DNA of 64,000 nucleotides from Myroides odoratimimus (GTDB taxonomy: Bacteria; Bacteroidota; Bacteroidia; Flavobacteriales; Flavobacteriaceae), in contig NZ_JACAKB010000015.1 in the NCBI RefSeq assembly GCF_030326305.1, positions 20,305-84,304 of the forward strand, read 5' to 3'. Made by a program: the position numbers and the translations under genes. The notes under the pieces are model-generated. The model was not told the origin of the DNA. It searched no databases and saw only the letters and a list, made by a program, of their open reading frames with translations. Of the stretch, positions 56,823 to 64,000 are shown piece by piece (positions within the stretch are counted from its first letter, which is position 1; every line of letters starts with the position of its first letter).

Positions 56823-59800
56823 ATGAATTTAATTCGATTTGCCTTGCGCAAGCCAATATCTATTATGGTATTGGTAATAGGACTATTATTCTTTGGAGTA
56901 AAGTCATCTAAAGAGATTCCAGTAGATATTCTTCCAGAGATGAACTTACCAGTGGTTTATATCGCCCATTCTTTTAATGGGTATACTCCACAACAAATGG
57001 AAGGTTATTTCACGAAGATGTATGTAAATATGATGCTTTTTGCCAATGGGATAAAAAGTATTGACACTAAAAATACACAAGGGTTGACCTTGATGAAAAT
57101 AGAGTTTTATGAAGGGACAGATATGGGAGAGGCAATCGCGTCTATCTCAGCACTGTCTAATCGTTCGGTAATTTTCTTACCGCCAGGAGCTCCGCCACCA
57201 TTCATTATTCGCTTTGATGCTTCTTCTCAACCAGTAGGACAATTAGTGTTCCGTTCAGAGACGAAGACGAATAATGAGCTTCAAGATATCGCCAACTTTG
57301 CTGCGCGCCCTTTCTTAATTAAGATTCCTGGATTGACTACAGCTCCACCATTTGGAGGGTCACCACGTACGATAGAGATCAATATAGATCCTAATAAACT
57401 TCGTACGCATCATATGAGCCCAGAACAAGTGGTAGAAGCAATTAGTAGACAAAACGTAACGATGCCTTCAGGGAACGTTTATGTAGGAGATAAGAACTAT
57501 CTGACACCGACTAATAACACTTTAAAAACGGTAGAAGAGTTTGGAGATATTCCTTTATTTAAGGGACAGGTAGATAATGTGTACTTACGAGATGTAGCTA
57601 CTGTAAAAGACGGTGCTGATATTACGACTGGGTATGCATTAGTAGATGGTAAACGTTCTGTGTATATCAATATTGCTAAATCTGGTAAGGCTTCTACTTA
57701 TGATGTGGTAGAACAATTGAAAAAATCTATTCCTCATATACAGAATAACTTACCTGATGATGTAAAGATTTCGTACGAGTTTGACCAATCTGTGAATGTT
57801 ATTAATGCAGTAAAGAGTTTAATCGTAGAGGGAGTATTAGGAGCCTTATTGACAGGACTTATGGTAATGTTATTCTTAAGAGATCCTAGAGGAGCTTTGA
57901 TTGTGATTATGACTATTCCGATAGCGATTATTTCAGCAGTATTGTTCTTAAAGATGTTTGGTCAGACGATCAATATTATGACACTATCAGGATTAGCCTT
58001 AGCGATAGGTATTTTGGTAGATGAGAGTACAGTGACGATAGAGAATATACATCAACACTTTGCGCTTGGTAAGAATAAGGTACAAGCTATTTGGGACGCG
58101 TGTAAGGAGATCGCTTTTCCTAAGTTATTAATCTTGTTTAGCATCTTGGCCGTATTTGCACCAGCCTTTATGATGACAGGTATTCCTGGAGCACTATTTA
58201 TGCCTCTAGCGATGGCAATTGGTTTTGCGATGACGGTTTCATTCTTACTTTCTCAAACGTTTGTACCGATTATGGCTAACTGGCTGATGAAGTACAATCC
58301 TGAGAAACATGCTATTCCTGAAGAAGCTAAAGGTTTCGATAAGTTTAAGAATAGAGTAGTGGCAGGGATTGAGAAAGTGATGCCTATGAAGAAGATAATT
58401 GTTATAGGTTCTATTCTAGCGGCTTTCTTAGCTGTAGCAGTAATGTACCAAAACATAGGAAAGGATGTATTGCCAACTGTAAATTCAAGTCAAGTGCAAA
58501 TGCGTATTACTGCTCCTGAAGGGACACGTATAGAGCATACTGAAATGAAAGTGAAGAAGGTACTGGGTGAATTAGAAGATTTATTTGGTAAAGAGAAGAT
58601 TGCGATTTCATCAGCGTTTGTGGGACAACACCCTTCATCGTTTGCAGTAAGTCCGATCTACTTATATAATGCAGGACCACATGAAGCGTCTATGCAAGTA
58701 GCTTTTAAAGATTTTGATGGTAATACAGATGAATTAAAAGACCAGATACGAGGACGTATTGCAGAGAAGCTACCTGAGTTAAAATTGACTTTTGAGCCAA
58801 TCGAATTGACTGAAAAGATTTTAAGTCAAGGAACCAATACACCTATTGAGATTCGCGTATCAGGTATGATGCGTAAGATGAATATGATGACTGCTAATAA
58901 ATTATTGGCAAAGTTGAAAGAAATCGACTATATGCGTGATCAGAAAATGCCTATCTCGATGAATTATCCATCTTATGAAATTAATATAGATCGCGTACGT
59001 GCTGCTCAATTAGGATTAGATGCAATGGATATTGCAAAATCATTAGTGGCGACAACAGCTTCTTCTCGTTACACTAATAGAAATATGTGGGTAGGAGGTA
59101 TGATGGGAATTGCTTATGATGTACAAGTACAGATGCCACAAAATCAACTGGGAAGTAAGGAAGAATTAGAGAATATTCCACTGAGTAAGAATTCAGATAG
59201 ACCAGTGCTAAGCGATGTAGCTACTGTAACAGAGTCAAAGGCATTAGCTGAGAGTTATAATGAAGGGACAATGGGATATGTATCTGTAGTAGCTAACGTA
59301 CACAAAACAGATTTGAATAAAGCGAAAGAAGATGTACAACAAGCTATCGCAGAATTAGGAGAATTACCAAAAGGGGTAAATGTGGAGTTAAAAGGAATGG
59401 CTCCTGTATTAGATGATACCATGCAGAGTTTGGCTAACGGTTTATTGATTGCTATTGTGGTTATATTCTTAATGCTAACAGCCAACTTCCAGTCGTTTAA
59501 AGTATCGTTTGTGATCTTGACTACAGTACCATTCGTAATGCTTGGATCACTATTACTATTAAAAGCAACAGGCTCTACAGTTAACTTACAGTCTTATATG
59601 GGAATCATTATGTCGGTCGGAGTATCTATTGCCAATGCAGTATTATTAATTAATAATGCGGAGACATTGAGAAAGACAGGATGGACGTCTACTGCAGCTG
59701 CTATAGAAGCAACGAAGTTACGTATCAGACCGATAGCGATGACTACGATAGCGATGATTGCGGGGATGTTACCAATGGCGATAGGACATGGAGAAGGAAG

Positions 59801-59981
59801 TGAGCAAGTAGCTCCTTTAGGAAGAGCAGTAATTGGGGGGCTATTAGCATCGACAGTGTCTGTATTGATTATTTTACCAATGGTATTTGCTTGGGTAATG
59901 AATAAAGTAACGAGAGATTCTCCATCATTAGACCCAGAAGACGAAGAAAGTATCCACTATTTACCTATAGATAATAAATAA
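56823..59981 (+). CDS. RND efflux permease
   Basis: The 1052-residue protein has the twelve-segment RND layout with two large periplasmic loops. TM4 contains ILVDESTVTIEN (D400, E401), the place of the proton-relay aspartates. HAE-type pumps have VDDA and CusA-type pumps VDAA, so VDES marks a less common class seen in Bacteroidota metal islands. The partner genes (adaptor, Met-rich or Cys/His-rich lipoproteins) point to Cu/Ag or another heavy metal. It is tightly spaced: 6 bases to TolC, 5 bases to the adaptor. Confidence 0.93.
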   Translation: MNLIRFALRKPISIMVLVIGLLFFGVKSSKEIPVDILPEMNLPVVYIAHSFNGYTPQQMEGYFTKMYVNMMLFANGIKSIDTKNTQGLTLMKIEFYEGTDMGEAIASISALSNRSVIFLPPGAPPPFIIRFDASSQPVGQLVFRSETKTNNELQDIANFAARPFLIKIPGLTTAPPFGGSPRTIEINIDPNKLRTHHMSPEQVVEAISRQNVTMPSGNVYVGDKNYLTPTNNTLKTVEEFGDIPLFKGQVDNVYLRDVATVKDGADITTGYALVDGKRSVYINIAKSGKASTYDVVEQLKKSIPHIQNNLPDDVKISYEFDQSVNVINAVKSLIVEGVLGALLTGLMVMLFLRDPRGALIVIMTIPIAIISAVLFLKMFGQTINIMTLSGLALAIGILVDESTVTIENIHQHFALGKNKVQAIWDACKEIAFPKLLILFSILAVFAPAFMMTGIPGALFMPLAMAIGFAMTVSFLLSQTFVPIMANWLMKYNPEKHAIPEEAKGFDKFKNRVVAGIEKVMPMKKIIVIGSILAAFLAVAVMYQNIGKDVLPTVNSSQVQMRITAPEGTRIEHTEMKVKKVLGELEDLFGKEKIAISSAFVGQHPSSFAVSPIYLYNAGPHEASMQVAFKDFDGNTDELKDQIRGRIAEKLPELKLTFEPIELTEKILSQGTNTPIEIRVSGMMRKMNMMTANKLLAKLKEIDYMRDQKMPISMNYPSYEINIDRVRAAQLGLDAMDIAKSLVATTASSRYTNRNMWVGGMMGIAYDVQVQMPQNQLGSKEELENIPLSKNSDRPVLSDVATVTESKALAESYNEGTMGYVSVVANVHKTDLNKAKEDVQQAIAELGELPKGVNVELKGMAPVLDDTMQSLANGLLIAIVVIFLMLTANFQSFKVSFVILTTVPFVMLGSLLLLKATGSTVNLQSYMGIIMSVGVSIANAVLLINNAETLRKTGWTSTAAAIEATKLRIRPIAMTTIAMIAGMLPMAIGHGEGSEQVAPLGRAVIGGLLASTVSVLIILPMVFAWVMNKVTRDSPSLDPEDEESIHYLPIDNK

Positions 59982-59986
59982 GAAAG

Positions 59987-61087
59987 ATGAAAAGAATATA
60001 TATAGCATTAGTTAGTCTAGTAGTATTAACTGCATGTGCAGATAAAAAAACTCCTGAAGTAAAAGAAGTGAAAGAAGTGAAAGATGAAAAAGGAGGGATG
60101 AATATGGCAATGAATAAGATGGAGACTATTGGCATAGAACCAACCAATCCTATTGTTCCATTGCAATTACCAGGAGAGTTAAGAGCCGATCAACGTACCG
60201 AACTATTTGCTAAAGTAAATAGTTATGTGACTGATTTGCGTGTGGATATAGGTGATCACGTAAAGAAAGGACAAGTTTTAATGGTATTAGATGCGCCTGA
60301 GATTCAAGCGCAAGTATCAAGTGCGCAAGCTAAATGGAAAGCACAAGAGGCAATCTATATCTCAACTAAAGCTACTTATGATAGAACAATAAAAGTGAAT
60401 GAGACAGAGGGAGCTATCGCACCTGATTATTTAGAGCAAGTGACTGCTAAAATGTTAGCAGATAAAGCACAACTAGCTTCTTCAAAGTCTTCGTATGAAG
60501 AAATGAAGAATATAGATCAATACCTAGTGATTAGAGCACCTTTTGATGGAGTGATTACAGATAGACAGGTAGATAAAGGAGCTTATGTAGGACCGATGAG
60601 TAAACTGCCTTTACTAATCGTAGAGGACACCTCTACACTGCGTTTAAATCTGTCTATATCAGAAGCAAATACACCTTATGTACAAGAGGGAGATACAGTG
60701 AAGTTTAAAGTACGTACACTTCCCCAAAAAGAATTTACGGGTGTAGTGACTAGAAAGGCGGGTAGTCTAGATTTAAAGTTGCGCTCAGAGCAGATTCAAG
60801 CAGATATTAATAATAAAGAACAGTTGTTAAAACCTAATATGATAGCAGATGCTACTGTAAGCTTAAAAAGTACAGAGCCAACATTCTTTGTGCCTAAGTC
60901 AGCTTTAGTAGAGAGTAATCTTGGGCTGTATGTGATCGAAGTTAGAAATGGTACAGCGTATCATATTAAGGTAGCTAAAGGACGTGCTATGCCTATGATG
61001 GTTGAGGTTTTTGGAGAGCTAAGACCAGGTATGAAGATCTTAAAAATGGCAACAGAAGAAATAATGAATGAACAAAAATTAATGTAA
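59987..61087 (+). CDS. RND membrane-fusion lipoprotein
   Basis: The 366-residue protein has the lipobox LTAC (C17), a Lys/Glu repeat (VKEVKEVKDEKGG), a Met-rich GGMNMAMNKME (about 36-46) that could bind Cu(I) or Ag(I), a coiled hairpin (about 95-165) and lipoyl and beta-barrel domains (VNSYVTDLRVDIGDHVKKGQ, APFDGVITDRQVDKGAYVGP). It connects the permease to TolC. The Met-rich segment is the best hint of copper or silver as substrate. Confidence 0.93.
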   Translation: MKRIYIALVSLVVLTACADKKTPEVKEVKEVKDEKGGMNMAMNKMETIGIEPTNPIVPLQLPGELRADQRTELFAKVNSYVTDLRVDIGDHVKKGQVLMVLDAPEIQAQVSSAQAKWKAQEAIYISTKATYDRTIKVNETEGAIAPDYLEQVTAKMLADKAQLASSKSSYEEMKNIDQYLVIRAPFDGVITDRQVDKGAYVGPMSKLPLLIVEDTSTLRLNLSISEANTPYVQEGDTVKFKVRTLPQKEFTGVVTRKAGSLDLKLRSEQIQADINNKEQLLKPNMIADATVSLKSTEPTFFVPKSALVESNLGLYVIEVRNGTAYHIKVAKGRAMPMMVEVFGELRPGMKILKMATEEIMNEQKLM

Positions 61088-61092
61088 TAAAA

Positions 61093-61572
61093 ATGATGAT
61101 TATGAGAACATTTGCAATTAGAAGTTTAGCAGTAGTGGGAGTTAGTTTACTTACTATCGCTTGTGGAGAAACAAAAAAAGAGCCAGTAGAGGCAGCTCCA
61201 ACACATGAAAACCATGCTAATCACGATATGCATTCAATGCATAAGGAAAGTGAGCCAGTAGCAGCTACAGGCCAGTACAAAAGAGGAGATGCTGTACCAA
61301 GTGATCTAGTATGTATGGTAAATGATGCTTATATGGGGAATAAACAGTTAGAAGTAGAGCATGAAGGTAAAATGTATTATGGATGTTGTGAAATGTGTAA
61401 AACAAGAATCCCTCAAGATGCAACTGTGCGTGCCGCTATAGATCCATATTCTTTAAAATCAGTAGATAAAGCAGAAGCTTATATCGTGATAGTAGGGAAT
61501 AATGGTGAGGTAGCTTATTTTGAGAATGAAGGGAATTACCAAAAATTCGTTGCAGAACACAAACAGAGTTAA
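61093..61572 (+). CDS. Cys/His-rich metal-binding lipoprotein
   Basis: The 159-residue protein has the lipobox TIAC (C24), a His-rich segment HENHANHDMHSMHKE (about 38-52), and Cys-rich VCMVNDAY and YYGCCEMCKT (about 70-110). These recall TRASH/YHS or NosL-like metallo-domains that deliver Cu(I). It is five bases after the adaptor gene and ends the operon with a terminator. It probably binds the metal in the periplasm before efflux. Confidence 0.8.
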   Translation: MMIMRTFAIRSLAVVGVSLLTIACGETKKEPVEAAPTHENHANHDMHSMHKESEPVAATGQYKRGDAVPSDLVCMVNDAYMGNKQLEVEHEGKMYYGCCEMCKTRIPQDATVRAAIDPYSLKSVDKAEAYIVIVGNNGEVAYFENEGNYQKFVAEHKQS

Positions 61573-61584
61573 TAAAAAGGAATC

Positions 61585-61616
61585 AGGAGTACTGATATAG
61601 TCAGTACTCCTTTTTA
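61585..61616 (+). terminator. Rho-independent terminator
   Basis: AGGAGTACTGA and TCAGTACTCCT form a perfect 11-base stem followed by TTTTT; it ends the metal-efflux operon. Confidence 0.85.
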
Positions 61617-61711
61617 AAAACAAAGATTGTATTGAGTTACTATACTATATAGTGAAAGTTTAAAACGAGATATGATCAGTCTATTGTTTATTAGGATAAA
61701 AAAAATGAGAT

Positions 61712-62287
61712 ATGGAGTATTCGGTAGTTTTACATATTAAGAATATGGTTTGTCACCGTTGTGTTTTAATGATAGAACAAGAGTTAAAAAAAATAGGTGT
61801 ATTAGAGACTAAAGTTGAATTAGGAAAGGTGTCGCTTTTGTATAATTTAAGCGAACAGACTTTTAAGGTGTTTAAAGAGAGATTGAATATACTTGGTTTT
61901 GAATTAATAGTAGAGAAACAAGATATACTGATAGAGGGTATTAAACAATTAATTATAGATCTCGTACAGACGGATAGTCGCTTATCTACCAATCTATCTT
62001 ATTTAATATCGGATAATTTAGCAATAGACTATAGTTATGCAAGTAAGTTGTTTTCAGAGCGAGAATCAGTTACAATAGAGAAGTTTTATATCCATCAACG
62101 TATTGAACGTGTGAAGGAATATATTTCGTATGGTGAAATGACACTATTAGAAATAGCTAGTAAAATGTATTATAATGATTTGAGTCATTTGAGTAAACAA
62201 TTTAAAAGTGTGGTGGGGGTGTCTCCATCTCAGTATAAGAAAGAACAGAAATTTAATAGAAATTATATTGATAAGATAATTACTTAG
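61712..62287 (+). CDS. HMA-like/AraC small regulator of metal efflux
   Basis: The 191-residue protein joins an HMA-like ferredoxin-fold domain (1-70) with the metal motif MVCHRC (C14 and C17, in HIKNMVCHRCVLMIEQ) to a single AraC DNA-binding domain (about 95-185: YASKLFSERESVTIEKFYIH, IASKMYYNDLSHLSKQFKSV, GVSPSQYKKE). MxCxxC loops of this kind bind Cu(I), Ag(I) or Zn(II). It likely senses the metal and activates the efflux genes upstream. Binding sites are not obvious between the terminator and its start. Confidence 0.85.
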   Translation: MEYSVVLHIKNMVCHRCVLMIEQELKKIGVLETKVELGKVSLLYNLSEQTFKVFKERLNILGFELIVEKQDILIEGIKQLIIDLVQTDSRLSTNLSYLISDNLAIDYSYASKLFSERESVTIEKFYIHQRIERVKEYISYGEMTLLEIASKMYYNDLSHLSKQFKSVVGVSPSQYKKEQKFNRNYIDKIIT

Positions 62288-62295
62288 TTTGATGC

Positions 62296-62327
62296 GCTAT
62301 GCAGGTGAGAGTGCATAGTATTTTTTT
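62296..62327 (+). terminator. Rho-independent terminator
   Basis: CTATGCA and TGCATAG with an eight-base loop, followed by TTTTTTT, directly after the regulator gene. Confidence 0.8.
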
Positions 62328-62340
62328 ATTTGTACTTGTA

Positions 62341-62373
62341 AAAGAGGACGTCGGGAGATGCTCCTCTTTTTTT
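62341..62373 (+). terminator. Second tandem terminator
   Basis: AAAGAGGA and TCCTCTTT form a stem with a 13-base loop, followed by T residues. Two terminators in a row end this transcript. Confidence 0.7.
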
Positions 62374-63233
62374 GTGATATTTTATAATGATTAAAGTGAC
62401 TTTATTTACTATTTGACTGTTTTTGTCTCTAAGTATCTTAATCTGCCTGTTTAGTATGGCTGAAAAAAGGCTAATAAATTAGCAATATGTGATTTAATCA
62501 CTAAATGTGAATGGATTTTACTAGTGAAAAATCTACTTGTATGATAATCACTATATGTGATCAAATAAGACGACTAACTTGTTTATATGTGTTTAGTACT
62601 CTAATTATTGGTTGTTTTGTAATGTTGAATAATAGTTAAATACTGATATAAAAGTAATTATTTGTATTCTGTTTGTTTATTTTATTGAATAATAATGTAT
62701 GTGTTTTATGTATTGTTGAATATTATATGTTTGTGTTGAATTGTTTGAATAAAGAAAGAACCATTAAACAGAAACTATAATAGAACGTATAAATGGGTGA
62801 TATTCTATAGATAATATAAGAGTGGAAGATGTAGCCTTCCTCTTATATCAATGGACGTATTATTGTGTTAATCAACTTAAGTCAGTAGATTAAATTATCT
62901 TATCAAAGATTTGTATAGGATAGAAGCTTGAAAGACGTTTGATTTAACGATTCGTTGCTTATTCTTTTTTTGTGATTTTATAGGTGTGTTTATATCGCTT
63001 GATTTTAAGCGTTGTAAATAATTAATATTTGAATATTTATATTTTATCATAAATATAAAGTAACTTTTTTATTAAGTGTAAGTTACTGATTAGTAGATGT
63101 TTGGTTCATTTTTGGTAGGTTTTTTATTCTTTTTTCAAACATTTTTTTGCTGCTATTTAATTTTTGGCAAGATAATTGATTTTTGTCGATATATGCGAAT
63201 AAAGCAGTGGTTAGTAAAGTAGAATAATAAATT
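62374..63233. other. Gene-free region before the CI-like regulator
   Basis: About 0.86 kb of very AT-rich DNA without a reading frame of protein-like composition. It contains the repeated TCACTAWATGTGA sites near 62496-62563 and an imperfect hairpin near 62814-62848 (ATATAAGAG/CTCTTATAT). It probably carries the control region of the gene at 63243 or an unrecognised small RNA. Confidence 0.55.
62485..62563. promoter_or_regulatory. Repeated TCACTAWATGTGA operator-like sites
   Basis: AATCACTAAATGTGA (62496-62510) and AATCACTATATGTGA (62546-62560) are 15-base direct repeats, 50 bases apart, differing at one position; each is an inverted repeat of TCAC/GTGA. A further ATGTGATTTAATCAC overlaps the first. 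This arrangement suggests cooperative binding of a dimeric regulator. Confidence 0.5.
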
Positions 63234-63242
63234 GTGAAAAGT

Positions 63243-63875
63243 ATGAAAAGTAGTGAAAGCGTAATTAAAAAGTTGAAACAGTTATTAGGGATAAAAACAG
63301 ATTTGGAATTAGCGAATATTTTAGAAGTAAAACCTAATACAGTGTCATCATGGAAGTCAAGAGAGACATTACAGTATGAAAAAATCATGAATTTGTGTAA
63401 AGAGCACAAGATTGATTTGAATGAATTATTCTTTTCAAATACACAAAAAGTTTTTAATACTGATTTGCAAAAACGAAAAGTGAAAATGATTTCTGTAGAT
63501 CATCATTTTGAGTATTTCTTAAATCCAGAAAGAACTTGGGCAACATCACCTAGTTTTGTATTTCCAACAGAAGAGGAGGTTGATACAGCATTTCAGATTT
63601 CTGCCGAAAATATGTATCCTACAGTAAAAGTGTCTTCTTATGTGTTGACTAAAAAAATCGGATTAGATGAAATTAAACCTTGGGGTATCTATGTGGTTGT
63701 AATTGAAGGAAAAGGAGTATTATGTTATAGATTTAAACGATATACAGAGAGTGGAGATTTATCATTTATTAGTGATAATGAAACTTATGAGAATATTGTA
63801 GTAAGACCTCAAGATATCAGAGAGGTGTTCTGTGTACGAGGAGCATTCCTTGGAAATATTAAGAATCTTTCATAA
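63243..63875 (+). CDS. CI-like XRE regulator with S24 domain
   Basis: I use ATG 63243; the GTG nine bases upstream is an alternative. The 210-residue protein has a helix-turn-helix (about 1-60: TDLELANILEVKPNTVSSWK) and a C-terminal LexA/CI S24-like fold (about 115-205). The place of the catalytic serine in the GDSM motif reads AENMYP, with Asn instead of Ser, so self-cleavage is unlikely. Such stand-alone regulators are common in Bacteroidota and need not mean a prophage. It is followed by a terminator and a group II intron start. Confidence 0.8.
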   Translation: MKSSESVIKKLKQLLGIKTDLELANILEVKPNTVSSWKSRETLQYEKIMNLCKEHKIDLNELFFSNTQKVFNTDLQKRKVKMISVDHHFEYFLNPERTWATSPSFVFPTEEEVDTAFQISAENMYPTVKVSSYVLTKKIGLDEIKPWGIYVVVIEGKGVLCYRFKRYTESGDLSFISDNETYENIVVRPQDIREVFCVRGAFLGNIKNLS

Positions 63876-63894
63876 TTTTTATATTTGGTTACAG

Positions 63895-63930
63895 AAATGG
63901 GTTATTGCATTTGTGATAACCCGTTTTTTA
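63895..63930 (+). terminator. Rho-independent terminator
   Basis: GGGTTAT (63899-63905) and ATAACCC (63916-63922) form the stem, extended by A-T pairs, followed by GTTTTTTAT. It ends the CI-like gene and directly precedes the intron-like sequence. Confidence 0.8.
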
Positions 63931-63931
63931 T

Positions 63932-64000
63932 GTGTGCCCAGCATGGGTGATAACTCTAGGGTGTAAGTCCCGAACACGCCATTACAGCAGGAAGTGTTAA
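63932..64000 (+). mobile_element. 5' end of a group II intron, cut by the window edge
   Basis: From about 63932 the sequence GTGTGCCCAGCATGGGTGAT, then CTCTAGGGTGTAAGTCCCGA and CAGCAGGAAGTG, strongly resembles the first part of domain I of bacterial group II introns (a GUGYG-like 5' end, the GGGTGxAAGTCCC stem and the AGCAGGAAG segment). GC content rises sharply here. It begins directly behind a terminator T-run, a preferred insertion place of class C introns. The intron-encoded reverse transcriptase would lie beyond the window. The exact first base could be 63932 or 63934. Confidence 0.7.

Noticed and set aside
63083-63409. 108-residue minus-strand frame over the CI-like gene start
   Set aside because: It is the antisense shadow of the regulator gene and its leader.
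63243-64000. Prophage region around the CI-like regulator
   Set aside because: No phage structural, integrase or replication gene is visible in the neighbouring part of the window, and this regulator type also occurs outside phages.

Overview
The window is a stretch of AT-rich chromosome from a member of the Bacteroidota, most likely the family Flavobacteriaceae. The evidence is the gene families: a TonB receptor with an N-terminal carboxypeptidase-like domain next to a DUF4374 lipoprotein, a flavobacterial-type LptD, THUMP-like/PG_1098-type methyltransferase, a NagZ-beta-lactamase fusion, and an HYC_CC_PP-type protein before a metal RND operon. Weak Shine-Dalgarno sites and a few TAnnTTTG -7 promoter elements fit the same group. 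The genus Myroides is a plausible guess, but the sequence alone does not prove it. I see no rRNA, tRNA, CRISPR array or complete transposase gene.

Layout. 1-8.1 kb holds mostly lineage-specific genes: an outer-membrane barrel protein, a WGR-like/propeller protein, a DUF4304-like protein, a LytS/LytTR two-component pair and several small lipoproteins or secreted proteins. 8.4-12.4 kb is a minus-strand housekeeping run (THUMP-like methyltransferase, AI-2E-type permease, rsmE, tsaD). 12.5-20.4 kb reads rightward: a giant TamB-like protein, then pfkA, gap, a BadF-type sugar kinase and mgsA, a compact glycolysis and methylglyoxal-bypass block. 21-33.3 kb is an envelope and redox region: a choloylglycine-hydrolase-like enzyme, RidA, LptD, an N-acetylmuramoyl-L-alanine amidase, an MlaD/MCE protein, two Hdr-like Fe-S proteins and the NagZ-beta-lactamase fusion. 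33.5-38 kb carries the TonB receptor/DUF4374 pair.

38-52.7 kb is accessory: a thioredoxin-like lipoprotein, a Crp-like regulator followed by a saccharopine-dehydrogenase-like protein and an NAD(P)H oxidoreductase, thioredoxin, an AraC regulator, a tetR-tolC-emrA-emrB type drug-efflux operon with a clear palindromic operator, an AraC-Ogt repair fusion, a divergent DoxX/HxlR pair and a GNAT enzyme. 52.8-55 kb has orphan genes and a decayed reading frame. 54.9-62.3 kb is a probable copper/heavy-metal efflux island: HYC_CC_PP protein, TolC, RND pump, adaptor, Cys/His-rich lipoprotein, and a small regulator that joins an HMA-like metal-binding domain to an AraC helix-turn-helix. After about 0.95 kb without genes comes a CI/S24-like regulator, a terminator, and directly behind its T-run what looks like the 5' end of a group II intron, cut off by the window edge.

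Non-coding signals worth attention: a 135-bp dispersed repeat present twice (8.2 kb and 50.4 kb), a MITE/REP-like element at 48.7-48.9 kb, a crossed inverted-repeat structure at 20.6-20.7 kb, several operator-like palindromes, and the intron boundary at 63.93 kb.
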